DNA from: Rhodococcus opacus B4
GTDB lineage: Bacteria > Actinomycetota > Actinomycetes > Mycobacteriales > Mycobacteriaceae
DNA: 64,000 bases
Reading direction: 5' to 3'
NCBI RefSeq assembly: GCF_000010805.1
Contig: NC_012522.1
Location: 5,394,001 to 5,458,000 of the forward strand
The translations under genes and the position numbers were made by a program. The notes beneath the pieces were generated by a model. That model searched no databases. It had not been told where the DNA came from and saw nothing but the letters and a program-made list of their open reading frames with translations. This document shows positions 17,490-25,819 of the stretch, piece by piece (the first letter of the stretch is position 1; the number at the start of each line of letters is the position of its first letter).

Positions 17490-18673
17490 GATCCGGGTTT
17501 CCCGAGTGTCCGGAGCCGTCGTGCGGCCTCCTCGAGCACGGAATCCTGTTTGCAGAAGGCAAACCGCACCAGCGGGTTCCACGGCTGCGGATGGTCGGTG
17601 AAGACACTGACCGGCACGGCGGCCACACCGATGCGCTCCGGCAGTGTGCGGCAGAAGTCGATGCCGTCGTGTTCGCCGATCGCGGTGATGTCGGCGCACA
17701 GGTAGTACGTGCCGCCGCCCGAATGGACCTCCAGACCGGATGCGACGAGGGCGTCGTACAACACGTCGCGCTTGGCCTGGAGACTGCCGCGGAGTTCCTC
17801 CACCCACTGCTGCTCGTGGCTCAGCGCGTGCGCCACCGCGGGCTGGAACGGGCCGCCGCCGACGAACGACATGTACTGCTTCGCGGTGCGGACCGCGTCG
17901 ATCAGTTCGGCCGGCCCACACGCCCAGCCGATCTTCCACCCGGTGACGTTGAACGTCTTCGCGGCACTCGACACCGAGATGGTCCGTTCGTACATTCCCG
18001 GCAGGGTGGCCAGGGCGGTGTGCGTCCGGCCGTCGAACACCAGATGCTCGTACACCTCGTCGCTCAGCACCAGCAGGTCGTGCTCGCAGGCCAGTTCTGC
18101 GACGGCGGCGACCTCGTCCGGCGTGAACACGGTGCCCGTCGGGTTGTGCGGGGTGTTGATCACCAGCATGCGGGTCTTCGGCGTGATCGCGGCGCGCAGG
18201 GCGTCGAGGTCGACGACGAACTTCGTGCCGGAGCGGGCGAGCGGCACACTGCGTCGCACGGCCCCCGCCAGTGCGACCGAGGCGGCGTAGGAGTCGTAGT
18301 ACGGCTCGATCAGCACCACCTCCTCACCCGGTTCGACCAGACCCAGGATGGCGGCGCTGATGGCCTCGGTGGCGCCGACGGTGATCAGCACCTCCGAGTC
18401 GGGGTCGTGGTCGAGCCCGTACCGGGCCAGGCGGTCGGCCGCGACCGCCTGCCGGAGCACGGGCATGCCGGGACCGGGTGGGTACTGGTTGAGCCCGTCC
18501 GCGATCGCCTGCCGCGCGGTGTCGAGCATCGACGCGGGACCGTCGGTGTCGGGGAAACCCTGACCGAGGTTGATCGCGTCGTGACGCACGGCGAGCGCGG
18601 TCATCTCGGCAAAGATGGTGGACGCGAACGGCTGCAAGCGCTGGACGGTGCGGTTGCGCGGCGTTGCGGGCAT
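17486..18673 (-). CDS. PLP-dependent class I/II aminotransferase (DapC-like)
   Basis: 395-residue fold-type I aminotransferase. The PLP lysine is in SSAAKTFNVTGWKIGW, and NTPHNPTGTVF and LSDEVYEHLVFDG are the cofactor-contact motifs. By sequence character and by position next to the XPB region it matches mycobacterial Rv0858c, annotated as N-succinyldiaminopimelate aminotransferase (lysine/peptidoglycan pathway); methionine or kynurenine aminotransferase activity cannot be excluded. The start at MPATPRNRTVQ is favoured because TACGCT lies 6 nt upstream. Coupled to the downstream AraC gene. Confidence 0.85.
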   Translation of the reverse strand: MPATPRNRTVQRLQPFASTIFAEMTALAVRHDAINLGQGFPDTDGPASMLDTARQAIADGLNQYPPGPGMPVLRQAVAADRLARYGLDHDPDSEVLITVGATEAISAAILGLVEPGEEVVLIEPYYDSYAASVALAGAVRRSVPLARSGTKFVVDLDALRAAITPKTRMLVINTPHNPTGTVFTPDEVAAVAELACEHDLLVLSDEVYEHLVFDGRTHTALATLPGMYERTISVSSAAKTFNVTGWKIGWACGPAELIDAVRTAKQYMSFVGGGPFQPAVAHALSHEQQWVEELRGSLQAKRDVLYDALVASGLEVHSGGGTYYLCADITAIGEHDGIDFCRTLPERIGVAAVPVSVFTDHPQPWNPLVRFAFCKQDSVLEEAARRLRTLGKPGS

Positions 18674-18679
18674 TACTGC

Positions 18680-18685
18680 AGCGTA
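18680..18685 (-). promoter_or_regulatory. -10 element of leaderless aminotransferase gene
   Basis: TACGCT on the minus strand, 6 nt before the ATG at 18673. Confidence 0.5.
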
Positions 18686-18717
18686 GTCGGTGTGACGGCG
18701 ACGGTTGCACACGGCCG

Positions 18718-18744
18718 CGTCACGTTCTGCGGGGTTGTCTCGTC
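18718..18744 (+). promoter_or_regulatory. Candidate ECF41 (SigJ) promoter
   Basis: CGTCACG (18718-18724), a 16-nt spacer, then CGTC (18741-18744). This matches the ECF41 promoter consensus as I recall it (TGTCACA, about 16 nt, CGTC) except at the outer -35 bases. It lies about 50 bp upstream of the carboxymuconolactone-decarboxylase-like gene, the expected target of the sigma factor encoded next door. Confidence 0.6.
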
Positions 18745-18794
18745 ATCTTCTGTAGACGGCGCGCGAAGGGCGCCCGGTGACGATGGAGGACGCA

Positions 18795-19394
18795 ATGCCC
18801 CGCATACCCGCAGTGGCCCCCGCGAACGCGAGCCCGCTGGTGAAGGTCGCCTACAAATATGCTGCCCACAAGTTCGACGAGGTGCCCGAGCCGTTCGCCG
18901 TGCTCGCCCATCACCGCAAACTGTTCGTCGCCTCCGCCCGGCACGAGTTGGCGGTGCAGAAGGCGTCGACCGTCCTGCCGGCGAGTGTGCGGGAGATCGC
19001 GGTCTTCCGCGTGGCGTGGACGATCGGCTGCTCGTGGTGCGTGGACTTCGGCACGATGCTGCAACGCCTCGACGGCCTGGACGTGGAGCGGCTCCGGCAC
19101 ATCGCCGAGTACGCCGACTCGCCCGCGTACAGCGAAGACGAGCGCGCGGCCATCGCGTACGCCGACGCGATGACGGCGACGCCCACCACCGTCACCGACG
19201 AGCAGGTGGCGGACCTCGAGCGCCGGTTCGGCCGCGCCGGGGTCGTCGAACTGTCCTATCAGATCGGTATCGAGAACATGCGAGCCCGGATGTACTCGGC
19301 GCTGGGCATCACGGAGCAGGGTTTCGGCACCGATTCGTGCCGGGTGCCGTGGGCCGAGAACGCCGCGGTCACGAAGGACGGTCCGGGAGCATGA
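18795..19394 (+). CDS. Carboxymuconolactone decarboxylase family (AhpD-like) protein
   Basis: 199-residue AhpD-fold protein. The family CxxC is present in WTIGCSWCVDFG, followed by a downstream conserved segment, so peroxidase/thiol-redox activity is more likely than true decarboxylase activity. The start at MPRIPAV is chosen because GGAGGA lies 4 nt upstream; two earlier in-frame ATGs lack this. Its 3' end overlaps the convergent sigJ gene by 26 nt. CMD-family genes are among the characteristic genomic partners (and targets) of ECF41 sigma factors, and a matching promoter lies upstream. Confidence 0.88.
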   Translation: MPRIPAVAPANASPLVKVAYKYAAHKFDEVPEPFAVLAHHRKLFVASARHELAVQKASTVLPASVREIAVFRVAWTIGCSWCVDFGTMLQRLDGLDVERLRHIAEYADSPAYSEDERAAIAYADAMTATPTTVTDEQVADLERRFGRAGVVELSYQIGIENMRARMYSALGITEQGFGTDSCRVPWAENAAVTKDGPGA

Positions 19395-20289
19395 TCCCGG
19401 CGAACTTCTCCGGGTTGGCGATGTCGTACGCCGCGTAGACGAGACCGTCGCGGACGGTGAACCCACCCACTCGCGCCGGCGAGCTGCGGTGGGCATCGTC
19501 TCCGGTGAATCCGGCGGTGAAGTAGCCGAGCTGACCGTTGACCAGAACCAGCTGCATGGCGGTGAACACCTCCGGCCCGTACCGCTGGACGAGGCCGAGG
19601 AAGAAGCGGGCGAACCTGTCCGCGCCGCGGATGACGTTGACGGCGGTGCTCGTGGTGCCGTTGGCGTCGCCGATGACGAGGGCATCCGGGTGCAGGGCCG
19701 CGACCACCGCGTCGACGTCGCCGCCGGCGAGTGCCTCGAGCAGCCGCTGCACGGCGAGCGCATGCTCCTCGTCGGGAACGGCGGGTGTCGTTGCGGCAGC
19801 CGCCTTGCGGGCTCTCGACGCGAGCTGACGCGCCGCGGGGGTCTCGATGCCGAGAATCCCCGCCACCTCGTCGAACGGCACCCCGAATCCGTCGTGCAGC
19901 ACGAACGCGACTCGTTGTGCCGGGGTGAGGGTGTCGAGCACGATCAGCGCCGCGAGCCGGTTGTCCTCGTCCTGCACGACCGCTTCCAGGGGGTCCGGCT
20001 CCGCAGACGGTGACAGCCCGGTGACGACCGGTTCCGGAAGCCATTGGCCGACATACTGTTCCCTACGCACCGCGGCAGAACGCAACCGGTCGAGGCAGAT
20101 CCGCCCGACCACCGTGGTCAGCCAGGCCCCGAGGTCGCGGATGGTCGCGGCGTTCGCGTCGTCGAGTCGCAGCCACGACTCCTGCACGGCGTCCTCGGCG
20201 TCGCTGACACTTCCCGTCAGCCGGTACGCTACCGAGAGCAGATGCCGCCGGTGGGACTCGAATTCGTCTACCAGCGTCGCAGTGGGCAT
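19369..20289 (-). CDS. sigJ: ECF41-family RNA polymerase sigma factor (SigJ-like)
   Basis: 306-residue extracytoplasmic-function sigma factor. Sigma region 2 (about residues 8-75) and region 4 (about 110-165) are followed by a fused SnoaL-like C-terminal domain that replaces an anti-sigma factor. The ECF41 hallmarks are visible: the linker motif WLPEP after region 2 and NPEKF (consensus NPDKL) near the C-terminus. Both are implicated in autoregulation. A TAGGAT -10 element 6 nt upstream supports a leaderless start. The convergent CMD gene and its GTCAC/CGTC promoter complete the typical ECF41 module. The signal sensed is unknown. Confidence 0.93.
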   Translation of the reverse strand: MPTATLVDEFESHRRHLLSVAYRLTGSVSDAEDAVQESWLRLDDANAATIRDLGAWLTTVVGRICLDRLRSAAVRREQYVGQWLPEPVVTGLSPSAEPDPLEAVVQDEDNRLAALIVLDTLTPAQRVAFVLHDGFGVPFDEVAGILGIETPAARQLASRARKAAAATTPAVPDEEHALAVQRLLEALAGGDVDAVVAALHPDALVIGDANGTTSTAVNVIRGADRFARFFLGLVQRYGPEVFTAMQLVLVNGQLGYFTAGFTGDDAHRSSPARVGGFTVRDGLVYAAYDIANPEKFAGIMLPDRPS

Positions 20290-20295
20290 GCCGAT

Positions 20296-20301
20296 ATCCT
20301 A
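20296..20301 (-). promoter_or_regulatory. -10 element of leaderless sigJ
   Basis: TAGGAT on the minus strand, 6 nt before the ATG at 20289. Confidence 0.5.
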
Positions 20302-20340
20302 CGTGCGGTCCAGACATAAAATCCGTCGTGTGCGTAACCG

Positions 20341-20386
20341 TTGACCCTGGTGGTGGGTCCGGACGTATGGTGTGGCGACCACACCA
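20341..20386 (+). promoter_or_regulatory. Promoter and 19-bp palindromic operator of organosulfur operon 1
   Basis: TTGACC (20341-20346) and TATGGT (20366-20371) with a 19-nt spacer form a plausible promoter. Overlapping the -10 and start site is a perfect inverted repeat TGGTGTGG-CGA-CCACACCA (20368-20386). A repressor bound there would block transcription. The regulator is not identified in the window. Confidence 0.6.
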
Positions 20387-20403
20387 CGTCCAGGGAGTCT
20401 GCC

Positions 20404-20433
20404 ATGTTCCAGTGTTCCAGCTGTCGTAGCTGA
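20404..20433 (+). CDS. Cysteine leader peptide of organosulfur operon 1
   Basis: A 9-residue ORF, MFQCSSCRS, with two Cys codons, preceded by AGGGAG (20392-20397) at ideal spacing. It ends 134 nt before the first substrate-binding-protein gene. Between lies a G-poor pyrimidine-rich stretch (about 20434-20484) and a hairpin (CTCCGGC 20481-20487 with GCCGGAG 20501-20507). Cys-containing upstream ORFs that attenuate sulfur-assimilation genes are known in mycobacteria. Here the same arrangement recurs upstream of the second organosulfur operon (33389-33475), which strengthens the case. Confidence 0.7.
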   Translation: MFQCSSCRS

Positions 20434-20567
20434 CCTGGCTTTTCCGCACCCCTTTTTCTTCTGCACGTCCTGTCGACTCCCTCCGGCGACCGCCGGGCCG
20501 GCCGGAGTGCGCTCGCACGACCCGCTGCCTCGTCGTTCGCGGGCATCACACACTAGGAAGACCTTCG

Positions 20568-21638
20568 ATGATTCGTCCCCGTTTCGCGCGGACTCTGGCG
20601 GCCGCGGCCGCCCTGCTCTCCCTGACCAGTCTCGCGGTCGCCTGCTCCAGTTCCGAAACCACCACGACCGCCGACGGAAAGACCGTGCTGCGTTACGAAG
20701 GGACCACGGGCCAGGTCTCGTTCCCGGAACTCGCGGCCGACCTGGGTTACTACCAGAAGGTCGAACTGAACTGGATCGGCGACACTACCAGTGGGCCGCA
20801 GAGCATTCAGAACGCCGCCACCGGGCAGACCGATTTCGGTGGGGCGTTCAACGGCGCGGTGCTGAAGCTCGCGGCCGCCGATTCCCCGATCACGTCGGTC
20901 ATCGGCTACTACGGCTCCGACAAGGAGACGTTCAACGGGTACTACGTGCTCGACGGAAGCCCGATCACGTCGGCGCGTGACCTGATCGGCAAGAAGGTCG
21001 GCATGAACACGCTCGGCGCGCACCACGAGTTCCTCGTGCGTGAGTGGCTGGCTCGGGAGGGCCTGACGCCGGACGAGATCAAGCAGGTCGAGCTGACCGT
21101 CGTGCCGCCGGTGAACACCGAGCAGGCGCTGCGGCAGGGGCAGATCGACGTCGGCACGCTCGGAAGCGTGTTCCGCGACAAGGCCGTCGAACGCGGTGGC
21201 ATTCGCCCGCTGTTCACCGACGAGTCCATCTTCGGTTCCTTCACGTACGGATCGCTGCTGTTCCGCAACGACTTCATTTCCAAGAACAAGGATGCGGTCG
21301 CCGACTTCGTGCAGGGCACGGCCCGGGCGATCCGCTGGACGCAGGTGACGCCGCGGGACGAGGTGATCGCGAAGTACAAGGAGATCATCACCGGGCGCGG
21401 TCGCAACGAGACCACCGACCTTGTCGACTACTGGAAGTCTCCCGGCGTCGCCGGCCCCGGTGGCGTGATCACCGACAAGGAAATTCAGACCTGGATCGAC
21501 TGGCTCGTCCGCAACGGGGAACTCGAGGACGGCAAGCTCACGCCGGCCGATGTCTACACCAACGAGTACAACCCGTACGCCAACGGCACCTACCCCGCCG
21601 ACAGCGGCCCCGACGGACAAGCGCTGGCCGCCAAGTGA
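20568..21638 (+). CDS. ABC transporter substrate-binding lipoprotein (aliphatic sulfonate/taurine type), copy 1
   Basis: 356-residue periplasmic-type binding protein of the SsuA/TauA/NMT1 fold, anchored as a lipoprotein: a positively charged signal peptide ends SLAVAC with the modified Cys at about residue 26. AGGAAG precedes the ATG. It is the first of two adjacent paralogues sharing long identical runs such as GKKVGMNTLGAHHEFLVREW and AVADFVQGTARAIRWTQVTP, so it arose by tandem duplication. With the downstream ATPase, permease and FMN monooxygenase it probably captures an organosulfur compound. Confidence 0.87.
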   Translation: MIRPRFARTLAAAAALLSLTSLAVACSSSETTTTADGKTVLRYEGTTGQVSFPELAADLGYYQKVELNWIGDTTSGPQSIQNAATGQTDFGGAFNGAVLKLAAADSPITSVIGYYGSDKETFNGYYVLDGSPITSARDLIGKKVGMNTLGAHHEFLVREWLAREGLTPDEIKQVELTVVPPVNTEQALRQGQIDVGTLGSVFRDKAVERGGIRPLFTDESIFGSFTYGSLLFRNDFISKNKDAVADFVQGTARAIRWTQVTPRDEVIAKYKEIITGRGRNETTDLVDYWKSPGVAGPGGVITDKEIQTWIDWLVRNGELEDGKLTPADVYTNEYNPYANGTYPADSGPDGQALAAK

Positions 21639-21676
21639 ACTCCACCCCGGATCCCCACGAGAAGAAAGTGAAGTCG

Positions 21677-22765
21677 ATGTCCCACTCCCGGTTCCGGCGC
21701 GGCGCCGTGCGCGCACTCGCGGCGACCGCAGCACTGTTCACGTTGGCCTCGGGGGTGGCGGGGTGTGCCGGCTCGTCGGATACCGCCACCACAGGGGACG
21801 GGAAGACGGTTCTGCGGTACCAGGGGTGGGCCGGGGACGTGGGATTCCACGAACTCGCCGAGGATCTGGGGTATTACGACAAGATCAAGCTCGAATGGGT
21901 CGGCGACACCACCAGCGGTCCGCAGGACATCCAATCGGCGGCGACCGGGGACATCGAGTTCGGCTCGGCCTTCAACGGAGCCGTCGTCAAACTCAACGCG
22001 GCGGGAGCGCCGATCACGTCGGTGCTGAGTTCCTACGGTGCGGACGCCGGCGAATACACCGGATACTTCGTGCTCGACGGCAGCCCCATCCGCTCGGCGC
22101 GGGACCTGATCGGCAAGAAGGTCGGGATGAACACGCTCGGTGCGCACCACGAGTTCCTGGTCCGGGAGTGGCTGGCCACGCAGGGCCTGACCCAGGACGA
22201 GATCAAGCAGGTGGAGCTGACCGTCGTTCCGCCGGTGAACAACGAAACGGCCCTCCGGGAAGGCCAGATCGACGTGGCCGCCATCAACGGCATCTACCGC
22301 GAAACAGCCCAGGAGCGTGGGGGTATCCGGCCGCTGTTCACGGACCGGGATCTGTTCGGCGCGTTCAGCTACGGCACCTACGTGGTGCGCGACGACTTCC
22401 TGGCGAAGAACAAGGACGCCGTCGCCGACTTCGTGCAGGGTACGGCCCGGGCCATCCGGTGGACCCAGGTGACCCCGCGCGACGAGGTCGTCGCACGGCT
22501 GAAGAGCATCATCGACAGGCGTGGCCGCAACGAGAGCGACGAGGCCATCGACTACTGGCGCAGCTCCGGAATTCCCATTGCCGGGGCCGTGATCCAGGAG
22601 AAGGAGCTGCAGACCTGGATCGACTGGCTCGTCCGCAACGGTGAGCTCGACGAGGGCAAGTTGACCGCAACCGACCTCTACACCAACGAATACAACCCGT
22701 ACGCCAACGGCACGTTCCAGCCCGAGAGCGGGCCCGACGGAGAAGTACTGGAAGGACAGAAATGA
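21677..22765 (+). CDS. ABC transporter substrate-binding lipoprotein (aliphatic sulfonate/taurine type), copy 2
   Basis: 362-residue paralogue of the preceding gene, with its own lipoprotein signal (ASGVAGC). Start at MSHSRFRR; an in-frame GTG three codons upstream is possible. The gene starts 38 nt after copy 1 and overlaps the ATPase gene by 4 nt (ATGA). The binding lobes have diverged in several places, for example IGYYGSDKETFNGYY in copy 1 against LSSYGADAGEYTGYF here. The copies therefore probably widen ligand range while sharing one permease and ATPase. Confidence 0.87.
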   Translation: MSHSRFRRGAVRALAATAALFTLASGVAGCAGSSDTATTGDGKTVLRYQGWAGDVGFHELAEDLGYYDKIKLEWVGDTTSGPQDIQSAATGDIEFGSAFNGAVVKLNAAGAPITSVLSSYGADAGEYTGYFVLDGSPIRSARDLIGKKVGMNTLGAHHEFLVREWLATQGLTQDEIKQVELTVVPPVNNETALREGQIDVAAINGIYRETAQERGGIRPLFTDRDLFGAFSYGTYVVRDDFLAKNKDAVADFVQGTARAIRWTQVTPRDEVVARLKSIIDRRGRNESDEAIDYWRSSGIPIAGAVIQEKELQTWIDWLVRNGELDEGKLTATDLYTNEYNPYANGTFQPESGPDGEVLEGQK

Positions 22766-23571
22766 GCACCACGCCCAAGCTCCGCCTCGAGCACGTCACC
22801 AAACAGTTCGACGTGCGCGGGTCGAAGGACAAGTTCACCGCGATCGAGGACATCGACATCGATCTCGCGGACGGCGAATTCCTCGTCCTCGTCGGACCGA
22901 GCGGGTGCGGAAAGTCCACGCTGCTCGACCTGCTCGGCGGGCTCAGCACCCCCACGTCGGGGCGGATCCTGCTCGACGGGCAGCCGGTCACCGGCCCCGG
23001 TCTCGACCGCGGCATCGTCTTCCAGCAGTACGCGCTCCTGCCGTGGCGGACGGCCCGGCACAACATCGAGTTCGGGCTCGAGGCCAAGGGACTGCCCAAG
23101 AAGGAACGGCGTGAACTCGCCGAGCACTACCTCGAACTCGTCGGGCTGAAGGGCTTCGGCGACCGCTACCCGCACGAGTTGTCGGGTGGCATGAAGCAGC
23201 GCGTCGCGATCGCCCGCAGCCTCGCGTTCGACCCCGAGGTGCTGCTGATGGACGAGCCGTTCGCGGCGCTCGACGCGCAGACCCGCGAGTCGCTGCAGGA
23301 CGAACTGCTGCGGATCTGGAAGGCCACCGGCAAGACCATCCTGTTCATCACCCACGGCATCGACGAGGCCATCTACCTCGGCCAGCGCGTCGCCGTCCTG
23401 ACGTCCCGGCCCGGCCGAGTGAAGACGTTCGTGGACATCGACATCGACCGCAGCGGCGAGGACGTCCGGTCCAACGAGCAGTTCCGGCACTACCGGCACC
23501 GCATCTGGACGCTGCTGCACGGCGAAGTGGAGCGTGCACAGGTAATCGAGAAGGAGGAAGCACATGTCTAG
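22762..23571 (+). CDS. ABC transporter ATP-binding protein (SsuB-like)
   Basis: 269-residue nucleotide-binding subunit of the nitrate/sulfonate/taurine importer group. Walker [11 protein letters not shown]-loop [10 protein letters not shown], signature LSGGMKQR, Walker [12 protein letters not shown] and the switch His in ITHGIDEA are all intact. It overlaps the upstream binding-protein gene by 4 nt and the permease gene by 8 nt, so the transporter is translationally coupled. It drives import through the adjacent permease. Confidence 0.92.
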   Translation: MSTTPKLRLEHVTKQFDVRGSKDKFTAIEDIDIDLADGEFLVLVGPSGCGKSTLLDLLGGLSTPTSGRILLDGQPVTGPGLDRGIVFQQYALLPWRTARHNIEFGLEAKGLPKKERRELAEHYLELVGLKGFGDRYPHELSGGMKQRVAIARSLAFDPEVLLMDEPFAALDAQTRESLQDELLRIWKATGKTILFITHGIDEAIYLGQRVAVLTSRPGRVKTFVDIDIDRSGEDVRSNEQFRHYRHRIWTLLHGEVERAQVIEKEEAHV

Positions 23572-24451
23572 CGCACTCGCGACACCGGAAAGTCCCGTCA
23601 CCGCCGATCCGGCCCGGACCGCGGCCCGGACCGCGGTTCCGACGCCCGCTTCCACCCCGCCCGAGCCGGGCGTCGGCCGGCGTGCCGGTGCGGCACTGGG
23701 GCCGCTCGCGTGGCGGATCCTGAAGCCGTCCATCGCGATCGTCGCGTTCCTGGCGCTGTGGGAGATCGCCCCCCGCGTCGGTCTCGTCGACGAGGTGTTC
23801 CTGCCCCCGTTCAGCACGGTGATCGAGGCGTTCTTCGACCTGGTCCAGAGCGGGGAGCTGTGGCAGCACGTATCCGCCAGCCTCTCCCGCGCACTGATCG
23901 GCTTCTTCGTGGCCGTCGTGATCGCGATTCCGCTGGGCATCGCCATCGCCTGGTACCGGCCCGTGTCGGATTTCCTGAACCCGATCCTGGAGTTGTTCCG
24001 CAACACGGCGGCGCTGGCGTTGCTCCCCGTCTTCATCCTGATCCTCGGCATCGGTGAGGAGTCCAAGATCGCCCTGGTGATCTACGCGTGCACCTTCCCG
24101 ATCCTGCTGAACACGATCTCCGGTGTCCGCACCGTCGACCCGCTGCTGATCAAATCGGCGTCCTCGCTGGGACTGTCGCCGGTACGCCTGTTCCAGAAGG
24201 TGGTGCTGCCCGCCGCCGTCCCCACCATCTTCACCGGCATCCGCATGGCGGCTGCGTCGTCGATCCTCGTGCTGATCGCCGCCGAGATGGTCGGGGCCAA
24301 GGCCGGACTCGGTTACCTGATCACGGCCTCCCAGTTCAACTTCCAGATCCCCAACATGTACGCGGGCATCGTCGCGATCTCGGTTCTCGGGCTGTCGCTC
24401 AACGCCGTCCTCGTCCTGATCGAACGCAGGCTGTCCCGCTGGCGGGTCTAG
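23564..24451 (+). CDS. ABC transporter permease (SsuC-like)
   Basis: 295-residue inner-membrane permease with a Pro/Ala-rich cytoplasmic N-terminus (about 45 residues) and six hydrophobic segments. The EAA loop that contacts the ATPase is visible as KSASSLGLSPVRLFQKVVLPAAVP. It belongs to the nitrate/sulfonate/taurine permease family. It overlaps the ATPase gene by 8 nt and is followed after 24 nt by the monooxygenase gene. Confidence 0.9.
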   Translation: MSSALATPESPVTADPARTAARTAVPTPASTPPEPGVGRRAGAALGPLAWRILKPSIAIVAFLALWEIAPRVGLVDEVFLPPFSTVIEAFFDLVQSGELWQHVSASLSRALIGFFVAVVIAIPLGIAIAWYRPVSDFLNPILELFRNTAALALLPVFILILGIGEESKIALVIYACTFPILLNTISGVRTVDPLLIKSASSLGLSPVRLFQKVVLPAAVPTIFTGIRMAAASSILVLIAAEMVGAKAGLGYLITASQFNFQIPNMYAGIVAISVLGLSLNAVLVLIERRLSRWRV

Positions 24452-24475
24452 CTCCCTACCGAAAAGAAACTCCAC

Positions 24476-25819
24476 ATGTCACAGGATTCCCAGTTCCACC
24501 TCAACGCCTTCCTCATGGGCGTGGGACATCACGAGGCCGCGTGGCGCCACCCCCGCACCGAGGCGCACCGCGTACTGGACGTCGCGCACTTCCAGGAACT
24601 CGGCCGGATCGCGGAGCGCGGCAAGCTCGACTCGGTGTTCTTCGCCGACGGTCTCGCCGTCGGACCGCGGATCAAGCACAACACGCAGGCGATCTTCGAA
24701 CCCGTCACGCTGCTCTCGGCGATCGCCGTCGCCACCGAACGCGTCGGGCTGATCGCCACGGCGTCGACGAGCTACTCCGACCCGTACACCCTGGCCCGCA
24801 AGTTCACCTCGCTCGACCACATCAGCGGCGGCCGGGCGGGGTGGAACATCGTGACCTCGGCCGGCGCGGACGAGGCGGCCAACTTCGGCGTCGACGGCAT
24901 CCCCGCGCACAGCGGACGGTACGAGCGCGCAGAGGAATTCGTCGACGTCACCCTCGCGCTGTGGGACAGCTGGGAGGACGGCGCGGTGGTGCTGGACCCG
25001 GAGACCGGCACGTTCGCCGACCCCGGCAAGGTCCACACCATCGACCACGACGGACCGCGGTTCCGGGTCAAGGGTCCGCTGAACTCGCCGAGATCCGCCC
25101 AGGGACGGCCGCTGCTGGTGCAGGCCGGATCGTCCGAGAGCGGCAAGGAGTTCGCGGCCCGGTACGCCGAGGCCGTGTTCACCGCGCAGCGCACCCTCGA
25201 CCAGGGCCAGGAATTCTACCGTGACCTGAAGGCACGGGTCGTGAAGCACGGCCGCAATGCCGGCGACCTCAAGGTGCTGCCCGGCATCGTGCCGTTCATC
25301 GCGGACACGAAGGAGGAGGCGGAGGCGCTCGAGCAGTCGTTCACCGACCTGATCTCGCCCGAGTACTCGCTGCGGCAGCTGTCCACGATGCTCGGGGTCG
25401 ACCTCACGAGGCACTCCCTCGACGCGCCGCTGCCGCCGCTTCCCCCGCTGGACGAGATCCAGGGCAACAAGAGCCGCTACCAGCTGGTGAAGGATCTCGC
25501 GGCGGACGGATCGCTCACCGTCCGGCAGCTGATCGGACTGCTCGGCGGCGGCCGCGGGCACCGCACGTTCGCCGGCACCCCGAAACAGGTGGCCGACGAA
25601 CTGCAGACGTGGTTCGAGCAGGGCGCGGCCGACGGTTTCAACATCATGCCGCCGTACCTGCCCGGCGGGCTGGACGATTTCGTCGACCGGGTCGTCCCGA
25701 TCCTGCAGCAGCGCGGACTGTTCCGCACGGAGTACACGGCGACCACCCTGCGCGGTCACTACGGACTCGCGGACGTCGACAACCGGTTCGCGGACGCGGT
25801 CGACGAAGCGAGCGCATGA
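24476..25819 (+). CDS. FMN-dependent LLM-class monooxygenase (NtaA/SnaA/DszA family)
   Basis: 447-residue TIM-barrel flavin monooxygenase of the bacterial luciferase-like superfamily, nitrilotriacetate/DszA-type subgroup. Typical motifs are FHLNAFLMGVGHHEAAWRHP at the N-terminus, SGGRAGWNIVTSAG, and GRGHRTFAGTPKQVAD near residue 360. These enzymes use reduced FMN supplied by a separate reductase, and none is encoded nearby. Next to a sulfonate-type importer and behind a Cys leader, the likely role is C-S bond cleavage to release sulfite. A close paralogue lies at 36241-37620. The stop overlaps the MFS start (ATGA). Confidence 0.88.
   Translation: MSQDSQFHLNAFLMGVGHHEAAWRHPRTEAHRVLDVAHFQELGRIAERGKLDSVFFADGLAVGPRIKHNTQAIFEPVTLLSAIAVATERVGLIATASTSYSDPYTLARKFTSLDHISGGRAGWNIVTSAGADEAANFGVDGIPAHSGRYERAEEFVDVTLALWDSWEDGAVVLDPETGTFADPGKVHTIDHDGPRFRVKGPLNSPRSAQGRPLLVQAGSSESGKEFAARYAEAVFTAQRTLDQGQEFYRDLKARVVKHGRNAGDLKVLPGIVPFIADTKEEAEALEQSFTDLISPEYSLRQLSTMLGVDLTRHSLDAPLPPLPPLDEIQGNKSRYQLVKDLAADGSLTVRQLIGLLGGGRGHRTFAGTPKQVADELQTWFEQGAADGFNIMPPYLPGGLDDFVDRVVPILQQRGLFRTEYTATTLRGHYGLADVDNRFADAVDEASA

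Noticed and set aside
20568-22765. Duplicated binding-protein genes as an assembly artefact
   Set aside because: The copies differ throughout, including signal peptides and ligand-lobe residues, so they are genuine diverged paralogues.
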